Of a stretch of DNA of 16,304 bases, positions 1-7,847 are shown piece after piece (the first letter of the stretch is position 1; each line of letters opens with the position of its first letter). Source of the stretch: Bacteroidota bacterium (lineage in GTDB: Bacteria; Bacteroidota; Bacteroidia; Flavobacteriales; Flavobacteriaceae); assembly GCA_022560715.1 (NCBI GenBank), contig JADFSQ010000010.1, positions 1 to 16,304 of the forward strand, in the 5' to 3' direction. A model generated the notes under the pieces. That model saw nothing but the letters and a program-made list of their open reading frames with translations, had not been told where the DNA came from and searched no databases. Position numbers and translations under genes: made by a program.

Positions 1-1
1 T

Positions 2-793
2 TACGAAGTGGATAGGGATGATGGGAGTTATCTATTTCTCAATGCGACTATTATTAGTGCTGCCTATGCCATACCGCTTAGCCCTAATAATCAAAAAATG
101 GTGGTTCCGCCTAATCCTAAATTAGCGTATGCATTTAAGGAATTGTACCTTGAGGCGAAGGAGGAGAAGAGGGGGCTGTGGAAGGATGAAAAAGTTTTTG
201 AAAGTACAGTAACTCCCGTTAAGTTTGATTTAACAAATTTAGTTCCAGGATGGAATAGAGTAATGCCAGAGTTTAATATAGCAGAATCGTTTATTGAGAA
301 TGGAGACGGAACAATAAGTTTTGCAAATGCTGGTGTTGGTGTAATGTTTTTGCCTTCCGGTTTAGCTTTCTTTGCAGATAGTCCTCCAGGTGTTCCTTTA
401 TATTCCAATGTGATTTTTAAATTTGAATTATATCAAAGCGAAGTAAACGATCATGATTTAGATGGAGTTCCTTCATATTTAGAAGATTTGAATGGTAATT
501 TAAATTTGAATGATGATGATACTGATGCTAATACGCTTCCTAATTATTTTGATCCGGATGATGATGGAGATGGTGTATTAACTATAAATGAACTTGAGCC
601 CAAAGAATATACTGTTGACACAAACATAGGTGAAACCGAACCAATATTTGCAGAAAAAGAATTTGAAATTAGCAGATCTGAAAGTTTAGGAATTATTACT
701 ATTAAAACAGTTACAATTGTGGATTCTAATAATGATGGTTTAGATGATTATCTTGATGAAAATATAACTATAAACTATAATGAAGAAGGTTGA
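2..793 (+). CDS. Partial chimeric exported protein: SNase-like tail fused to half an FKBP domain and Asp-rich repeats
   Basis: The frame is open from the window edge, so the true start is outside (GTG at 8 is not convincing). Residues are numbered from that GTG. Residues 1-59 match the C-terminal part of staphylococcal-nuclease-like domains: a LNATIISAAYA strand-helix segment, then PNPKLAYAF and the closing KEEKRGLWK. From about residue 60 the protein changes into the second half of a flavobacterial FKBP-type prolyl isomerase: VFESTVTPVKFDL, VPGW (79-82), FLPSGLAFF (114-122) and VIFKFELY (135-142). The tail has Asp-rich, thrombospondin-type-3-like calcium motifs (DHDLDGVPSYLED 148-160, DPDDDGDGV 182-190, DSNNDGLDDYLD 239-250), typical of exported flavobacterial isomerase lipoproteins. 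The first strands of FKBP are missing, so isomerase activity is doubtful. GC is about 43% in the first 180 bases and about 31-36% after, by hand count. It could be a true fusion, a deletion product or an assembly join. Confidence 0.7.
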   Translation, partial: YEVDRDDGSYLFLNATIISAAYAIPLSPNNQKMVVPPNPKLAYAFKELYLEAKEEKRGLWKDEKVFESTVTPVKFDLTNLVPGWNRVMPEFNIAESFIENGDGTISFANAGVGVMFLPSGLAFFADSPPGVPLYSNVIFKFELYQSEVNDHDLDGVPSYLEDLNGNLNLNDDDTDANTLPNYFDPDDDGDGVLTINELEPKEYTVDTNIGETEPIFAEKEFEISRSESLGIITIKTVTIVDSNNDGLDDYLDENITINYNEEG

Positions 794-816
794 TTATAAT
801 TAATATTATATATAGT

Positions 817-846
817 AAAAAATGCCGCTGATCAGCGGCATTTTTT
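817..846. terminator. Bidirectional intrinsic terminator
   Basis: A perfect 30-bp inverted repeat: six A, TGCCGCTGATCAGCGGCA, six T. It lies between two convergent genes (stops at 793 and 862) and gives a GC-rich hairpin followed by a U tract on both strands. Confidence 0.93.
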
Positions 847-861
847 GTTCTATTTAAGTTT

Positions 862-1485
862 TTAAAATTTATATGAAACACTCGCAATGAGCTGTTTTGG
901 TCTTGTATCTATTCTTCCACTATCAATACCAATAAATTCTGCTTCATTAGAAGAAAATCCTCTTTCATATTTAAGATCAACACCTAATTTACCTACCTGT
1001 ACACCAACGCCAACTATTCCTCCAACGGTAAAATCTTTTTCTACGACTGCAAGATTAATATCCTCTAGATCTGTATTAATAATATATTGAAATGATGGTC
1101 CAATAAAAATGTTTAATGGTCCAATAATTTTTAATCCAACTAAAATAGGAGCATCTATTTTATCCATTTTAAAATCGGACTTCAACCCATTTGCCTCATA
1201 TTTACTTTTGGTATGTGTAAAAACTAATTCAGGACGAATATAAATTTTACCTTTTGTAGTTAAAAACACACCAAAATGATAACCTACATTACTATCAGGA
1301 TTAACAACAATATTTTTGCTTTCACTAATTAAGTTACCGTTACTATTATAGTTTAAACCTCCTTTTATTCCCCAATCAATTTGGGCATGAGATGTAATAA
1401 TTATACCAAATAAAAAAATACCTAATGTAATAAGGGTTTTAGATATAATTGATTGGTTGTTTTTTAGATTGTGGTAATTTTTCAT
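862..1485 (-). CDS. Exported outer-membrane beta-barrel protein (OMP_b-brl / PorT-like family)
   Basis: A 207-residue protein counted from ATG 1485. That start is preferred over ATG 1527 because it gives a compact signal peptide: a basic and polar start, a hydrophobic run (TLITLGIFLFGIIIT) and a likely cut in SHAQ. The mature part opens with IDWGIKGGLNYN, the usual first strand of this family, and continues with alternating hydrophobic/polar strands (YIRPELVF, APILVGLKIIG, FTVGGIVGVGVQVG, VDLKYERGF). It ends in SVSYKF, the terminal aromatic residue expected for barrel assembly. It probably forms an eight-strand barrel in the outer membrane; substrate and role are unknown. Only 49 bases separate it from the transketolase C gene upstream on the same strand, so it may be cotranscribed, but no functional link is evident. 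Confidence 0.82.
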   Translation of the reverse strand: MKNYHNLKNNQSIISKTLITLGIFLFGIIITSHAQIDWGIKGGLNYNSNGNLISESKNIVVNPDSNVGYHFGVFLTTKGKIYIRPELVFTHTKSKYEANGLKSDFKMDKIDAPILVGLKIIGPLNIFIGPSFQYIINTDLEDINLAVVEKDFTVGGIVGVGVQVGKLGVDLKYERGFSSNEAEFIGIDSGRIDTRPKQLIASVSYKF

Positions 1486-1534
1486 AATTGTTCGTTTTAA
1501 GATTTGATGAATATTAAACGAAACCAAACAGTTA

Positions 1535-2488
1535 TTATTTTCTTTTGAATACTTTTTCTGATGCTTTTATAATTGCTTCACTATTCAAACCATATTTTTC
1601 CATGAGTTGTGCAGGAGTTCCAGATTCGCCAAAAGTATCGTTGGTGGCAACAAATTCTTGAGGAGTTGGATTATGTTGTGCTAATATTCTTGCTACACTT
1701 TCACCCAAACCACCTAAATAATTATGCTCTTCAGCAGTAACAATACAACCAGTTTTAGAAACAGAATCTAAAATAGCTTTATCATCTAAAGGTTTTATGG
1801 TATGAATATTTATTACTTCGGCAGAAATTCCTTTTTCTTGTAAAACTTTAGCTGCTTCTAAAGCCTCCCAAACTAAATGTCCTGTTGCCACAATAGTAAC
1901 ATCTGTACCGTCGGTGAGTTTTAATGCTTTCCCAATTTCGAAATTTTGGTCTTCTGGAGTAAAATTAGCAACTTTTGGTCTTCCAAAACGAAGATAAACA
2001 GGTCCTTCATATTCTGCAATTGCAATGGTTGCAGCTTTGGTCTGATTGTAATCACAAGTATTAATTACGGTCATTCCTGGTAACATTTTCATTAAACCAA
2101 TATCTTCTAATATTTGATGTGTTGCACCATCTTCGCCAAGAGTTAACCCAGCATGTGAGGCACAAATTTTCACATTTTTATTGGAATAAGCTACACTTTG
2201 CCGAATTTGATCGTAAACGCGTCCTGTAGAAAAATTCGCAAACGTTCCTGTAAACGGAATTTTTCCGCCAATAGTCATTCCAGCTGCGAGACCAATCATA
2301 TTTGCTTCTGAAACTCCAACCTGAAAAAAGCGTTCAGGATGATTGGTTTTAAAGTCACCCATTTTTAAGGATCCGGTTAAATCTGCACAAAGCGCAACAA
2401 TATTTTCATTTGTCTTACCTAATTCGGTTAATCCTGCTCCAAAACCAGAGCGTGTATCTTTGTTTCCTGTATTTGTATATGTTTTCAT
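1535..2488 (-). CDS. Transketolase, C-terminal subunit
   Basis: A 317-residue protein matching the pyrimidine-binding and C-terminal domains of transketolase, encoded separately from the N-terminal half. With its partner it transfers two-carbon units between ketose and aldose phosphates in the non-oxidative pentose phosphate pathway, using thiamine diphosphate, in the cytoplasm. Visible family motifs are ADLTGS (35-40), GVSEANMIGLAAG (58-70, whose Glu61 is the residue expected to contact the cofactor aminopyrimidine), RVYDQIRQ (90-97), the active-site SHAGLTLGEDGATHQ (111-125) and LRFGRPKV (166-173). The C-terminal domain (about 190-317) includes VATGHLVWEALEAA and TAEEHNYLGGLGE. The length is normal for the stand-alone subunit. 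It lies 70 bases downstream of the N subunit start-to-stop, on the same strand, and must be expressed with it. Confidence 0.95.
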   Translation of the reverse strand: MKTYTNTGNKDTRSGFGAGLTELGKTNENIVALCADLTGSLKMGDFKTNHPERFFQVGVSEANMIGLAAGMTIGGKIPFTGTFANFSTGRVYDQIRQSVAYSNKNVKICASHAGLTLGEDGATHQILEDIGLMKMLPGMTVINTCDYNQTKAATIAIAEYEGPVYLRFGRPKVANFTPEDQNFEIGKALKLTDGTDVTIVATGHLVWEALEAAKVLQEKGISAEVINIHTIKPLDDKAILDSVSKTGCIVTAEEHNYLGGLGESVARILAQHNPTPQEFVATNDTFGESGTPAQLMEKYGLNSEAIIKASEKVFKRK

Positions 2489-2558
2489 ATTTATTTTCCG
2501 TGAAAACGAAAATATTTTTAATTATACGTAGTCGTTTTTATAGTTTCAGTAAGCATCT

Positions 2559-3404
2559 TTAATAGTCTACTAAAGTCTCTGCATTTTGTGCTAATCCAAT
2601 AGCTAATTGCTCATCGTTAGGTGCTATACCATGCCATGCGTGTGTATGCATCATAAAATCGACACCATTTCCCATTACAGTTTTTAGCAACACACATACA
2701 GGTTTTCCTTGTCCGGTTTTTGTTTTAGCTTCTGCCATTCCTTTTAAAATAGCTTCAATATTATTGCCTTCTTCAATTTCTAAAACGATCCAACCAAAGG
2801 CTTCAAATTTTTCTTTTATACTTCCCATTGGTAAAACATCATCAGTTGCACCATCAATTTGCTGACCGTTCAAATCAATTGTAGAAATAAGATTATCTAT
2901 ATTATTTCCAGCAGCATACATAATAGCTTCCCAGTTTTGCCCTTCTTGTAATTCGCCATCTCCATGAAGGCTATACACTAAATGATTGTCATTATTTAGT
3001 TTTTTTGTTTGTGCTGCACCAATTGCAACAGACATTCCTTGACCTAATGATCCAGACGCTATGCGTATTCCGGGTAAGCCTTCGTGTGTTGTAGGATGTC
3101 CTTGCAGTCTTGTGTTTATTAACCGAAAAGTGTTTAATTCTTCCACAGGAAAATAACCTGTTCTTGCAAGTACACTATAAAAAACAGGCGAAATATGACC
3201 ATTAGATAAAAAGAATATATCTTCATTAATTCCATCCATTTCAAATCCATCTTTTCGCTCCATAATTTTACTGTAAAGCGCTACAAAAAATTCGGCACAG
3301 CCCAAAGAACCACCTGGATGACCAGAATTTACTTTGTGAACCATACGTATAATATCTCTACGTACTTGTGTTACTAAATCTTCCAATTGTTGTATATCAG
3401 GCAT
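2559..3404 (-). CDS. Transketolase, N-terminal subunit
   Basis: A 281-residue thiamine-diphosphate-binding half of transketolase. The start is placed at ATG 3404 (MPDIQQLEDL) rather than the longer frame from 3476, because a promoter lies between the two and the extra 24 residues have no family match. From this start, HPGGSLG is at 29-35, SNGH at 67-70, and the cofactor motif is GDGELQEG at 148-155 with its paired Asn in DLNGQQ at 177-182. MHTHAWHG near the C-terminus completes the active-site loop. It pairs with the C subunit just downstream to form the working enzyme of the pentose phosphate pathway. Split transketolases are known in Bacteroidota and other phyla, so the split is not evidence of gene breakage. 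It is transcribed divergently from tgt. Confidence 0.95.
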   Translation of the reverse strand: MPDIQQLEDLVTQVRRDIIRMVHKVNSGHPGGSLGCAEFFVALYSKIMERKDGFEMDGINEDIFFLSNGHISPVFYSVLARTGYFPVEELNTFRLINTRLQGHPTTHEGLPGIRIASGSLGQGMSVAIGAAQTKKLNNDNHLVYSLHGDGELQEGQNWEAIMYAAGNNIDNLISTIDLNGQQIDGATDDVLPMGSIKEKFEAFGWIVLEIEEGNNIEAILKGMAEAKTKTGQGKPVCVLLKTVMGNGVDFMMHTHAWHGIAPNDEQLAIGLAQNAETLVDY

Positions 3405-3429
3405 ATTAAAATTATTAATTTTTAAGCTC

Positions 3430-3460
3430 CAAAAATAGAGTTTTATAAAGGCTAAACAAA
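3430..3460 (-). promoter_or_regulatory. Promoter for the transketolase N gene
   Basis: On the minus strand this reads TTTG (3460-3457), 19 bp, then TATTTTTG (3437-3430), which fits the Bacteroidota -33/-7 consensus with ideal spacing. The start codon is 25 bases further on, at 3404. This decides the choice of start. Confidence 0.75.
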
Positions 3461-3478
3461 AAGAGATTGTAGGCACTT

Positions 3479-3496
3479 ATCAACGATTTTGTTGAT
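3479..3496. repeat. Short inverted repeat between divergent promoters
   Basis: ATCAAC, six-base spacer, GTTGAT: perfect six-base arms midway between the divergent tktN and tgt starts. It could be an operator for either side, but arms this short also occur by chance in AT-rich DNA. Confidence 0.25.
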
Positions 3497-3544
3497 TTGC
3501 TAACAATTTTGATTTTATTAAGGAACTAATGAAATTTTGTTAAT

Positions 3545-3552
3545 TATATTTG
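3545..3552 (+). promoter_or_regulatory. -7 element for tgt operon
   Basis: TATATTTG matches TAnnTTTG, 19 bases before the tgt ATG at 3572. No TTG was found at the usual -33 distance, so this is a partial promoter match. It would give a 5' untranslated leader of about 10-15 bases. Confidence 0.5.
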
Positions 3553-3571
3553 CTCGCTGATTAAAATAAAT

Positions 3572-4702
3572 ATGTTTTTCAACCTAAAAGGAAAAGATAC
3601 TCATACCAAAGCCAGGGCAGGAATTATTACAACTAATCATGGCGTAATTGAAACGCCAATTTTTATGCCTGTTGGCACTGTAGCTTCTGTTAAAGGCGTA
3701 CATCAACGTGAGTTAAAAAATGATATTAATCCGGATATTATTTTGGGGAATACATATCATTTGTTTTTGAGGCCACAAACTAAAATTCTTGAGCTAGCAG
3801 GTGGATTACATAAATTTATGAATTGGGACAGACCTATTTTAACCGATTCTGGTGGTTATCAGGTTTATTCATTATCTGCAAATAGAAAAATTAAAGAAGA
3901 AGGCGTAAAATTCAAATCGCATATAGACGGAAGCTCCTATATGTTTACACCAGAGAATGTGATGGAAATTCAGCGTAGTATTGGAGCAGATATTATTATG
4001 GCTTTTGACGAATGTACACCTTATCCTTGCGATTATAATTATGCAAAACGATCGATGCACATGACACATCGTTGGTTAGATAGATGCATACATCATTTAG
4101 ACAAAACACCTTTAAAATATGATTACGACCAAACCTTTTTTCCTATTGTTCAAGGTAGTACTTATAAAGATTTAAGAGAACAATCGGCAGAATATATTGC
4201 AAACTCTGGTGCTTTAGGAAATGCCATTGGTGGATTATCTGTTGGTGAGCCTATTGAAGAAATGTATGCTATGACCGATTTGGTTTGTAATATCCTACCA
4301 GAAGATAAACCAAGATATTTAATGGGAGTTGGAACACCAATCAATATTCTGGAAAATATTGCGTTAGGAATAGATATGTTCGATTGTGTGATGCCGACAC
4401 GAAATGCCAGAAACGGAATGCTGTTTACAGCTCATGGAACCATAAATATTAAAAATAAAAAATGGGAAGATGATTTTTCTCCAATCGATGATATGGCAAT
4501 TACTTTTGTAGATACCGATTACAGCAAAGCCTACTTAAAACATTTGTTTAGTGTAAACGAACTTTTGGGAAAACAAATTGCTACTATTCATAATCTTGGG
4601 TTTTATTTATGGTTGGTACGAGAAGCAAGAAAGCATATATTAGCAGGAGATTTTAGAACTTGGAAAGACAAAATGGTTAAACAAATGGATAAGCGTTTGT
4701 AA
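3572..4702 (+). CDS. tgt: tRNA-guanine transglycosylase lacking the zinc cysteines
   Basis: A 376-residue enzyme that swaps guanine 34 for preQ1 in tRNAs with GUN anticodons, the step that commits a tRNA to queuosine. Catalytic features are intact: general base Asp92 in TDSGGYQ (91-97), DECTPYP (146-152), substrate loop GGLSVGE (220-226), nucleophile Asp271 in GIDMFDCVMPTRNARNG, with Arg277 and Arg280. The zinc site is not. Counting from the nucleophile as in Zymomonas TGT (offsets 38, 40, 43 and 69), the expected Cys, Cys, Cys and His are Ala309, Thr311, Asp314 and His340, so only the His remains. The flanking sequence (DFSPID before, YSKAYLKHL after) aligns without a gap, which rules out a sequencing slip. 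It is the first gene of a tight operon with a permease 3 bases downstream. From memory, related flavobacteria share this loss. Confidence 0.96.
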   Translation: MFFNLKGKDTHTKARAGIITTNHGVIETPIFMPVGTVASVKGVHQRELKNDINPDIILGNTYHLFLRPQTKILELAGGLHKFMNWDRPILTDSGGYQVYSLSANRKIKEEGVKFKSHIDGSSYMFTPENVMEIQRSIGADIIMAFDECTPYPCDYNYAKRSMHMTHRWLDRCIHHLDKTPLKYDYDQTFFPIVQGSTYKDLREQSAEYIANSGALGNAIGGLSVGEPIEEMYAMTDLVCNILPEDKPRYLMGVGTPINILENIALGIDMFDCVMPTRNARNGMLFTAHGTINIKNKKWEDDFSPIDDMAITFVDTDYSKAYLKHLFSVNELLGKQIATIHNLGFYLWLVREARKHILAGDFRTWKDKMVKQMDKRL

Positions 4703-4705
4703 CAT

Positions 4706-5782
4706 ATGAAAATTTTAGACTGGTACATATTAAAACGCTATTTAATTACTTTTTTGTTAATGTTGTTGCTATTTATTCCAATTGCAATTACAGTAAATAT
4801 TGCTGAAAAAATTGATAAAATTTTAGAGCATGAAGTTCCTTTTGATGCCGTAGCAATATATTATTTAGATTTCACAATATATTTTGCAAACCTGTTATTT
4901 CCTTTATTTTTATTTCTTTCCGTAATATGGTTTACTTCTAAATTAGCTAATAATACAGAGGTTATTGCATTTTTAAGTTCAGGTGTATCCTTTTCCCGAT
5001 TTTTGAGACCTTATTTTATTGGGGCTTCTATTGTTGCTACATTTGCATTGGTATTGGGTATGTTTTTAGTGCCAGAGGCTAGTAAAGGATTTAATGAATT
5101 TAGTTTTAAATATCTTAAGGGAAATAGAAAAGACAAGGTCACACAAAATTTATATAGACAGATAAATGACCATGATTATATATATGTAAGTAATTTTAAT
5201 ACAAAAAATAAAAAAGGTAGAAACTTTACCCTAGAGCATATTGTCGATAATAAATTAGAATATAAAATTGAGGCAAATAGTATTCAATATATAGAAAGAG
5301 ATACTACATATAGATTAATTAATTATGTAAAACGAATTATTGGAGAAGGCGACGATATTTTAATTAAAAAAAGTAGGATGGACACTTTGTTTTCTTTCGA
5401 TTTAGAAGATTTAACTCCAGTACAATACATTGCAGAGACTTTAAGCTATAATGAACTCAACACCTTTATTAAGAAAGAAGAATCCCGAGGTTCATCTAAT
5501 ATTGGGCGATATAAAGTAGTACTATACAAAAAATGGAGTTTACCGGTTTCAATATTTATATTAACCATAATTGCTGTTGCAGTTTCATCCATTAAACGTC
5601 GTGGAGGTATGGGAGTAAATCTTGCATTTGGTGTTTTTATTGCGTTAATCTATGTGTTTTTCGATAAGGTTTTTGGAGTTATGGCAGAACAATCAGATTT
5701 TTCTCCTTTGGTAGCTGTTTGGTTTCCTAATCTTGTTTTTGGTATTTTAGCTATGTATCTATTATATAATGCCAAAAAATAA
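4706..5782 (+). CDS. LptF/LptG (YjgP/YjgQ) family permease of lipopolysaccharide export
   Basis: A 358-residue inner-membrane protein with the family's plan. Three N-terminal membrane segments (about 11-33, 50-76 and 103-123) are followed by a soluble periplasmic beta-rich region (about 130-265) and three C-terminal segments (about 277-297, 303-321 and 333-354). The start MKILDWYILKRYLITFLL is typical of LptF/LptG in Bacteroidota, as are NNTEVIAFLSSGVSF (82-96, the ATPase-coupling region) and the RRGGMGVNLAFGV loop (298-310). In the Lpt machine it would work with LptB to pull lipopolysaccharide from the inner membrane onto the LptC/A bridge. Whether it is LptF or LptG cannot be decided here, and no partner genes lie in the window. 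It starts 3 bases after tgt and overlaps the next gene by 14 bases, so translation is probably coupled. Confidence 0.9.
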   Translation: MKILDWYILKRYLITFLLMLLLFIPIAITVNIAEKIDKILEHEVPFDAVAIYYLDFTIYFANLLFPLFLFLSVIWFTSKLANNTEVIAFLSSGVSFSRFLRPYFIGASIVATFALVLGMFLVPEASKGFNEFSFKYLKGNRKDKVTQNLYRQINDHDYIYVSNFNTKNKKGRNFTLEHIVDNKLEYKIEANSIQYIERDTTYRLINYVKRIIGEGDDILIKKSRMDTLFSFDLEDLTPVQYIAETLSYNELNTFIKKEESRGSSNIGRYKVVLYKKWSLPVSIFILTIIAVAVSSIKRRGGMGVNLAFGVFIALIYVFFDKVFGVMAEQSDFSPLVAVWFPNLVFGILAMYLLYNAKK

Positions 5783-6665
5783 ATTAAAAAACTATTTACA
5801 TCTTCATTTACTGGTGTTTATTGCTGGATTTACAGCTATTCTCGGTGAGCTTATTTCCATTAATGCTGTTTCTTTAGTCTGGTTTAGAATGGTAATTGCA
5901 TCAGTTTTAATGTTGCTTATTATCAAGTTTAGAAAAATAAATATTGCCATAAACTTTAAAACACTTGTTAAGTTTTCTGTTGCAGGAATTCTTATTGCTT
6001 TACATTGGATTACGTTTTTCGAATCTATAAAACAATCAAACATATCTATAGCTTTGGCTATGTTTTCTACAGGTGCTTTTTTTGCAGCTTTAATTGAACC
6101 TTTGTTTTTTAAAAGAAAAGTAATTTGGTATGAAATCTTTTTTGGCATTCTGATTATTTTGGGAGTATTACTTATAACCAAAGCAGAAATGCAATATATC
6201 TACGGAATTATTTTAGGTATTTCAGCAGCATTCTTTTCTACACTCTTTGCAGTTATAAACGGAAAGTTTGTTAAAAGTTATTCTGCTTCCGTTATTTCTT
6301 TTTACGAATTTATTTCTGGTGTTATCTTTATCACTTTATTTATTATATTTTTTATGAAGGGCTTTAGTTTTGATTTTTTCGACTTAAGTGTTTCCGATTG
6401 GACTTATCTATTTATTTTGGCTTCAATTTGTACAGCGTACTCATTTATCGCTGCTGTTCATATAATGAAATATATAAGTCCATATACTGTTGTGTTGTCC
6501 TATAATTTAGAACCTGTTTACGGTATTGTTTTAGCTATCATTTTATTCCCTGAAAAAGAAAAAATGAGCATCGAATTCTATATTGGAGCAGCCATTATAG
6601 TTAGCACAGTAATTCTAAACGGAATACTAAAAAATTCAACTAAATTAAAAAGACGAGTATCTTAA
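5769..6665 (+). CDS. EamA/DMT-family transporter
   Basis: A 298-residue membrane protein with ten predicted helices in two five-helix halves, the layout of drug/metabolite transporters of the EamA family. The first half ends near residue 135 (LIILGVLLITKAE). The second half carries the signature NLEPVYGIVLAIILFPEKE (about 245-263) followed by the last helix, YIGAAIIVSTVILNG. LHWITFFESIKQSNISIA (78-95) is the characteristic helix 3 region. Substrate cannot be predicted; members export metabolites, amino acids or drugs. The ATG lies inside the end of the permease gene (14-base overlap), indicating cotranscription and probable translational coupling. The charged C-terminus (KLKRRVS) probably faces the cytoplasm. 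Confidence 0.9.
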   Translation: MPKNKLKNYLHLHLLVFIAGFTAILGELISINAVSLVWFRMVIASVLMLLIIKFRKINIAINFKTLVKFSVAGILIALHWITFFESIKQSNISIALAMFSTGAFFAALIEPLFFKRKVIWYEIFFGILIILGVLLITKAEMQYIYGIILGISAAFFSTLFAVINGKFVKSYSASVISFYEFISGVIFITLFIIFFMKGFSFDFFDLSVSDWTYLFILASICTAYSFIAAVHIMKYISPYTVVLSYNLEPVYGIVLAIILFPEKEKMSIEFYIGAAIIVSTVILNGILKNSTKLKRRVS

Positions 6666-6688
6666 TAAGCTAAAACCAAAAAAATATG

Positions 6689-6696
6689 TAGGTTTG
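6689..6696 (+). promoter_or_regulatory. -7 element for accA
   Basis: TAGGTTTG matches TAnnTTTG, 30 bases before the accA ATG at 6727. There is no TTG at the normal -33 distance. It suggests that accA has its own promoter in addition to any read-through from the tgt operon. Confidence 0.5.
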
Positions 6697-6726
6697 TACA
6701 CTAATTAAAACTAAACTTAAATTTCT

Positions 6727-7680
6727 ATGGAATATTTAGAATTTGAGCTCCCAATTAAGGAATTAGAAGACCAACTTAAAAAGTGTCGACTAATAGGCGA
6801 TGAAAGCGAGATTGATGTTACTGAAACCTGTAAGCAAATAGAAAAGAAATTAGCCAAAACTAAAATCAATATTTACAAAAATCTAACACCTTGGCAACGT
6901 GTGCAGATGTCGCGTCATCCAAACAGACCTTATACATTAGATTATATAAATGCAATTTGTGGCGAGACGTTTTTAGAACTTCATGGCGATCGAAATTTTA
7001 AGGACGATAAAGCAATGATTGGTGGTCTTGGTAAAATTGGCGACCAATCTTTTATGTTTATTGGACAGCAAAAAGGATATAACACAAAAACCAGACAATA
7101 TCGAAATTTTGGTATGGCAAACCCTGAAGGCTACAGAAAAGCGTTACGATTAATGAAATCTGCCGAGAAGTTTGGTATTCCTGTAGTTACACTCATAGAC
7201 ACTCCTGGTGCTTATCCAGGAATTGAAGCAGAAGAACGTGGACAAGGTGAAGCAATTGCCAGAAATATTTTTGAAATGACACGTTTAAAGGTGCCAATTA
7301 TAACAGTTATTATTGGCGAAGGTGCATCAGGTGGTGCTTTAGGTATTGGTGTTAGTGACATAACATTAATGCTCGAAAATACTTGGTATTCTGTCATTTC
7401 TCCCGAGTCTTGCTCCTCTATTTTATGGAGAAGTTGGGAATATAAAGAACAAGCTGCCGCATCTTTAAAGCTCACTGCAAAAGATATGAAGAGAATGAAG
7501 TTGGTCGATAAAATTATTAAAGAACCTCTTGGTGGAGCACAAACAAATAGAGAAAAAATGTTTGTTACAGTAAGCGATGCAATTGTTAAGGCTTACGCCG
7601 AATTTAAAAACTTATCACCAAAAGAATTGGTTAAAAAACGTATGGATAAATATTCTCAAATGGGAGTATATAATGACTAA
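6727..7680 (+). CDS. accA: Acetyl-CoA carboxylase, carboxyltransferase alpha subunit
   Basis: A 317-residue subunit that, with AccD, moves the carboxyl group from biotin on AccB to acetyl-CoA, giving malonyl-CoA for fatty acid synthesis in the cytoplasm. Residues 1-50 form the helical start ([17 protein letters not shown]). The crotonase-like core follows, with [12 protein letters not shown] (63-74), LHGDR (85-89), the conserved GQQKGYNTK (113-121), [16 protein letters not shown] (128-143), and the two oxyanion regions [11 protein letters not shown] (155-165) and [14 protein letters not shown] (196-209). [10 protein letters not shown] (225-234) is also conserved. The length is that of the stand-alone alpha subunit, and accD is not in the window. 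No Shine-Dalgarno sequence is seen, as is usual in this phylum. Confidence 0.97.
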   Translation: MEYLEFELPIKELEDQLKKCRLIGDESEIDVTETCKQIEKKLAKTKINIYKNLTPWQRVQMSRHPNRPYTLDYINAICGETFLELHGDRNFKDDKAMIGGLGKIGDQSFMFIGQQKGYNTKTRQYRNFGMANPEGYRKALRLMKSAEKFGIPVVTLIDTPGAYPGIEAEERGQGEAIARNIFEMTRLKVPIITVIIGEGASGGALGIGVSDITLMLENTWYSVISPESCSSILWRSWEYKEQAAASLKLTAKDMKRMKLVDKIIKEPLGGAQTNREKMFVTVSDAIVKAYAEFKNLSPKELVKKRMDKYSQMGVYND

Positions 7681-7834
7681 TCCTTTAGTAATCATAGATT
7701 AAACATTATTGAGCTTTTTTTCTTTAGCTTTTCTACTGCTATTAACAATATTTTTGACTTATTAACAGTTAAATTGTTTATTAGTGGTTAACAACGTAAT
7801 ATCATTATTCACGCGATTGTTTTGACAATTTTTT

Positions 7835-7842
7835 TACATTTG
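7835..7842 (+). promoter_or_regulatory. -7 element immediately before dnaB
   Basis: TACATTTG matches TAnnTTTG and ends only 5 bases before the dnaB ATG at 7848. A TTG at 7817-7819 sits 15 bp upstream, shorter than the usual 17-23. If used, it would produce a leaderless or nearly leaderless dnaB message. Confidence 0.45.
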
Positions 7843-7847
7843 CTTTC

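Noticed and set aside
1535..3404. Split transketolase as a broken gene
   Set aside because: Both halves are full-length for the stand-alone subunits, with their own starts and a 70-base spacer; this is a normal arrangement in Bacteroidota.
3405..3476. N-terminal extension of transketolase N subunit from ATG 3476
   Set aside because: The extra residues match nothing in the family and the -33/-7 promoter (3430-3460) lies inside this stretch, so transcription starts after it.
7681..7847. Replication origin near dnaB
   Set aside because: No cluster of DnaA boxes (TTATCCACA-like) and no other origin features; just an AT-rich spacer.
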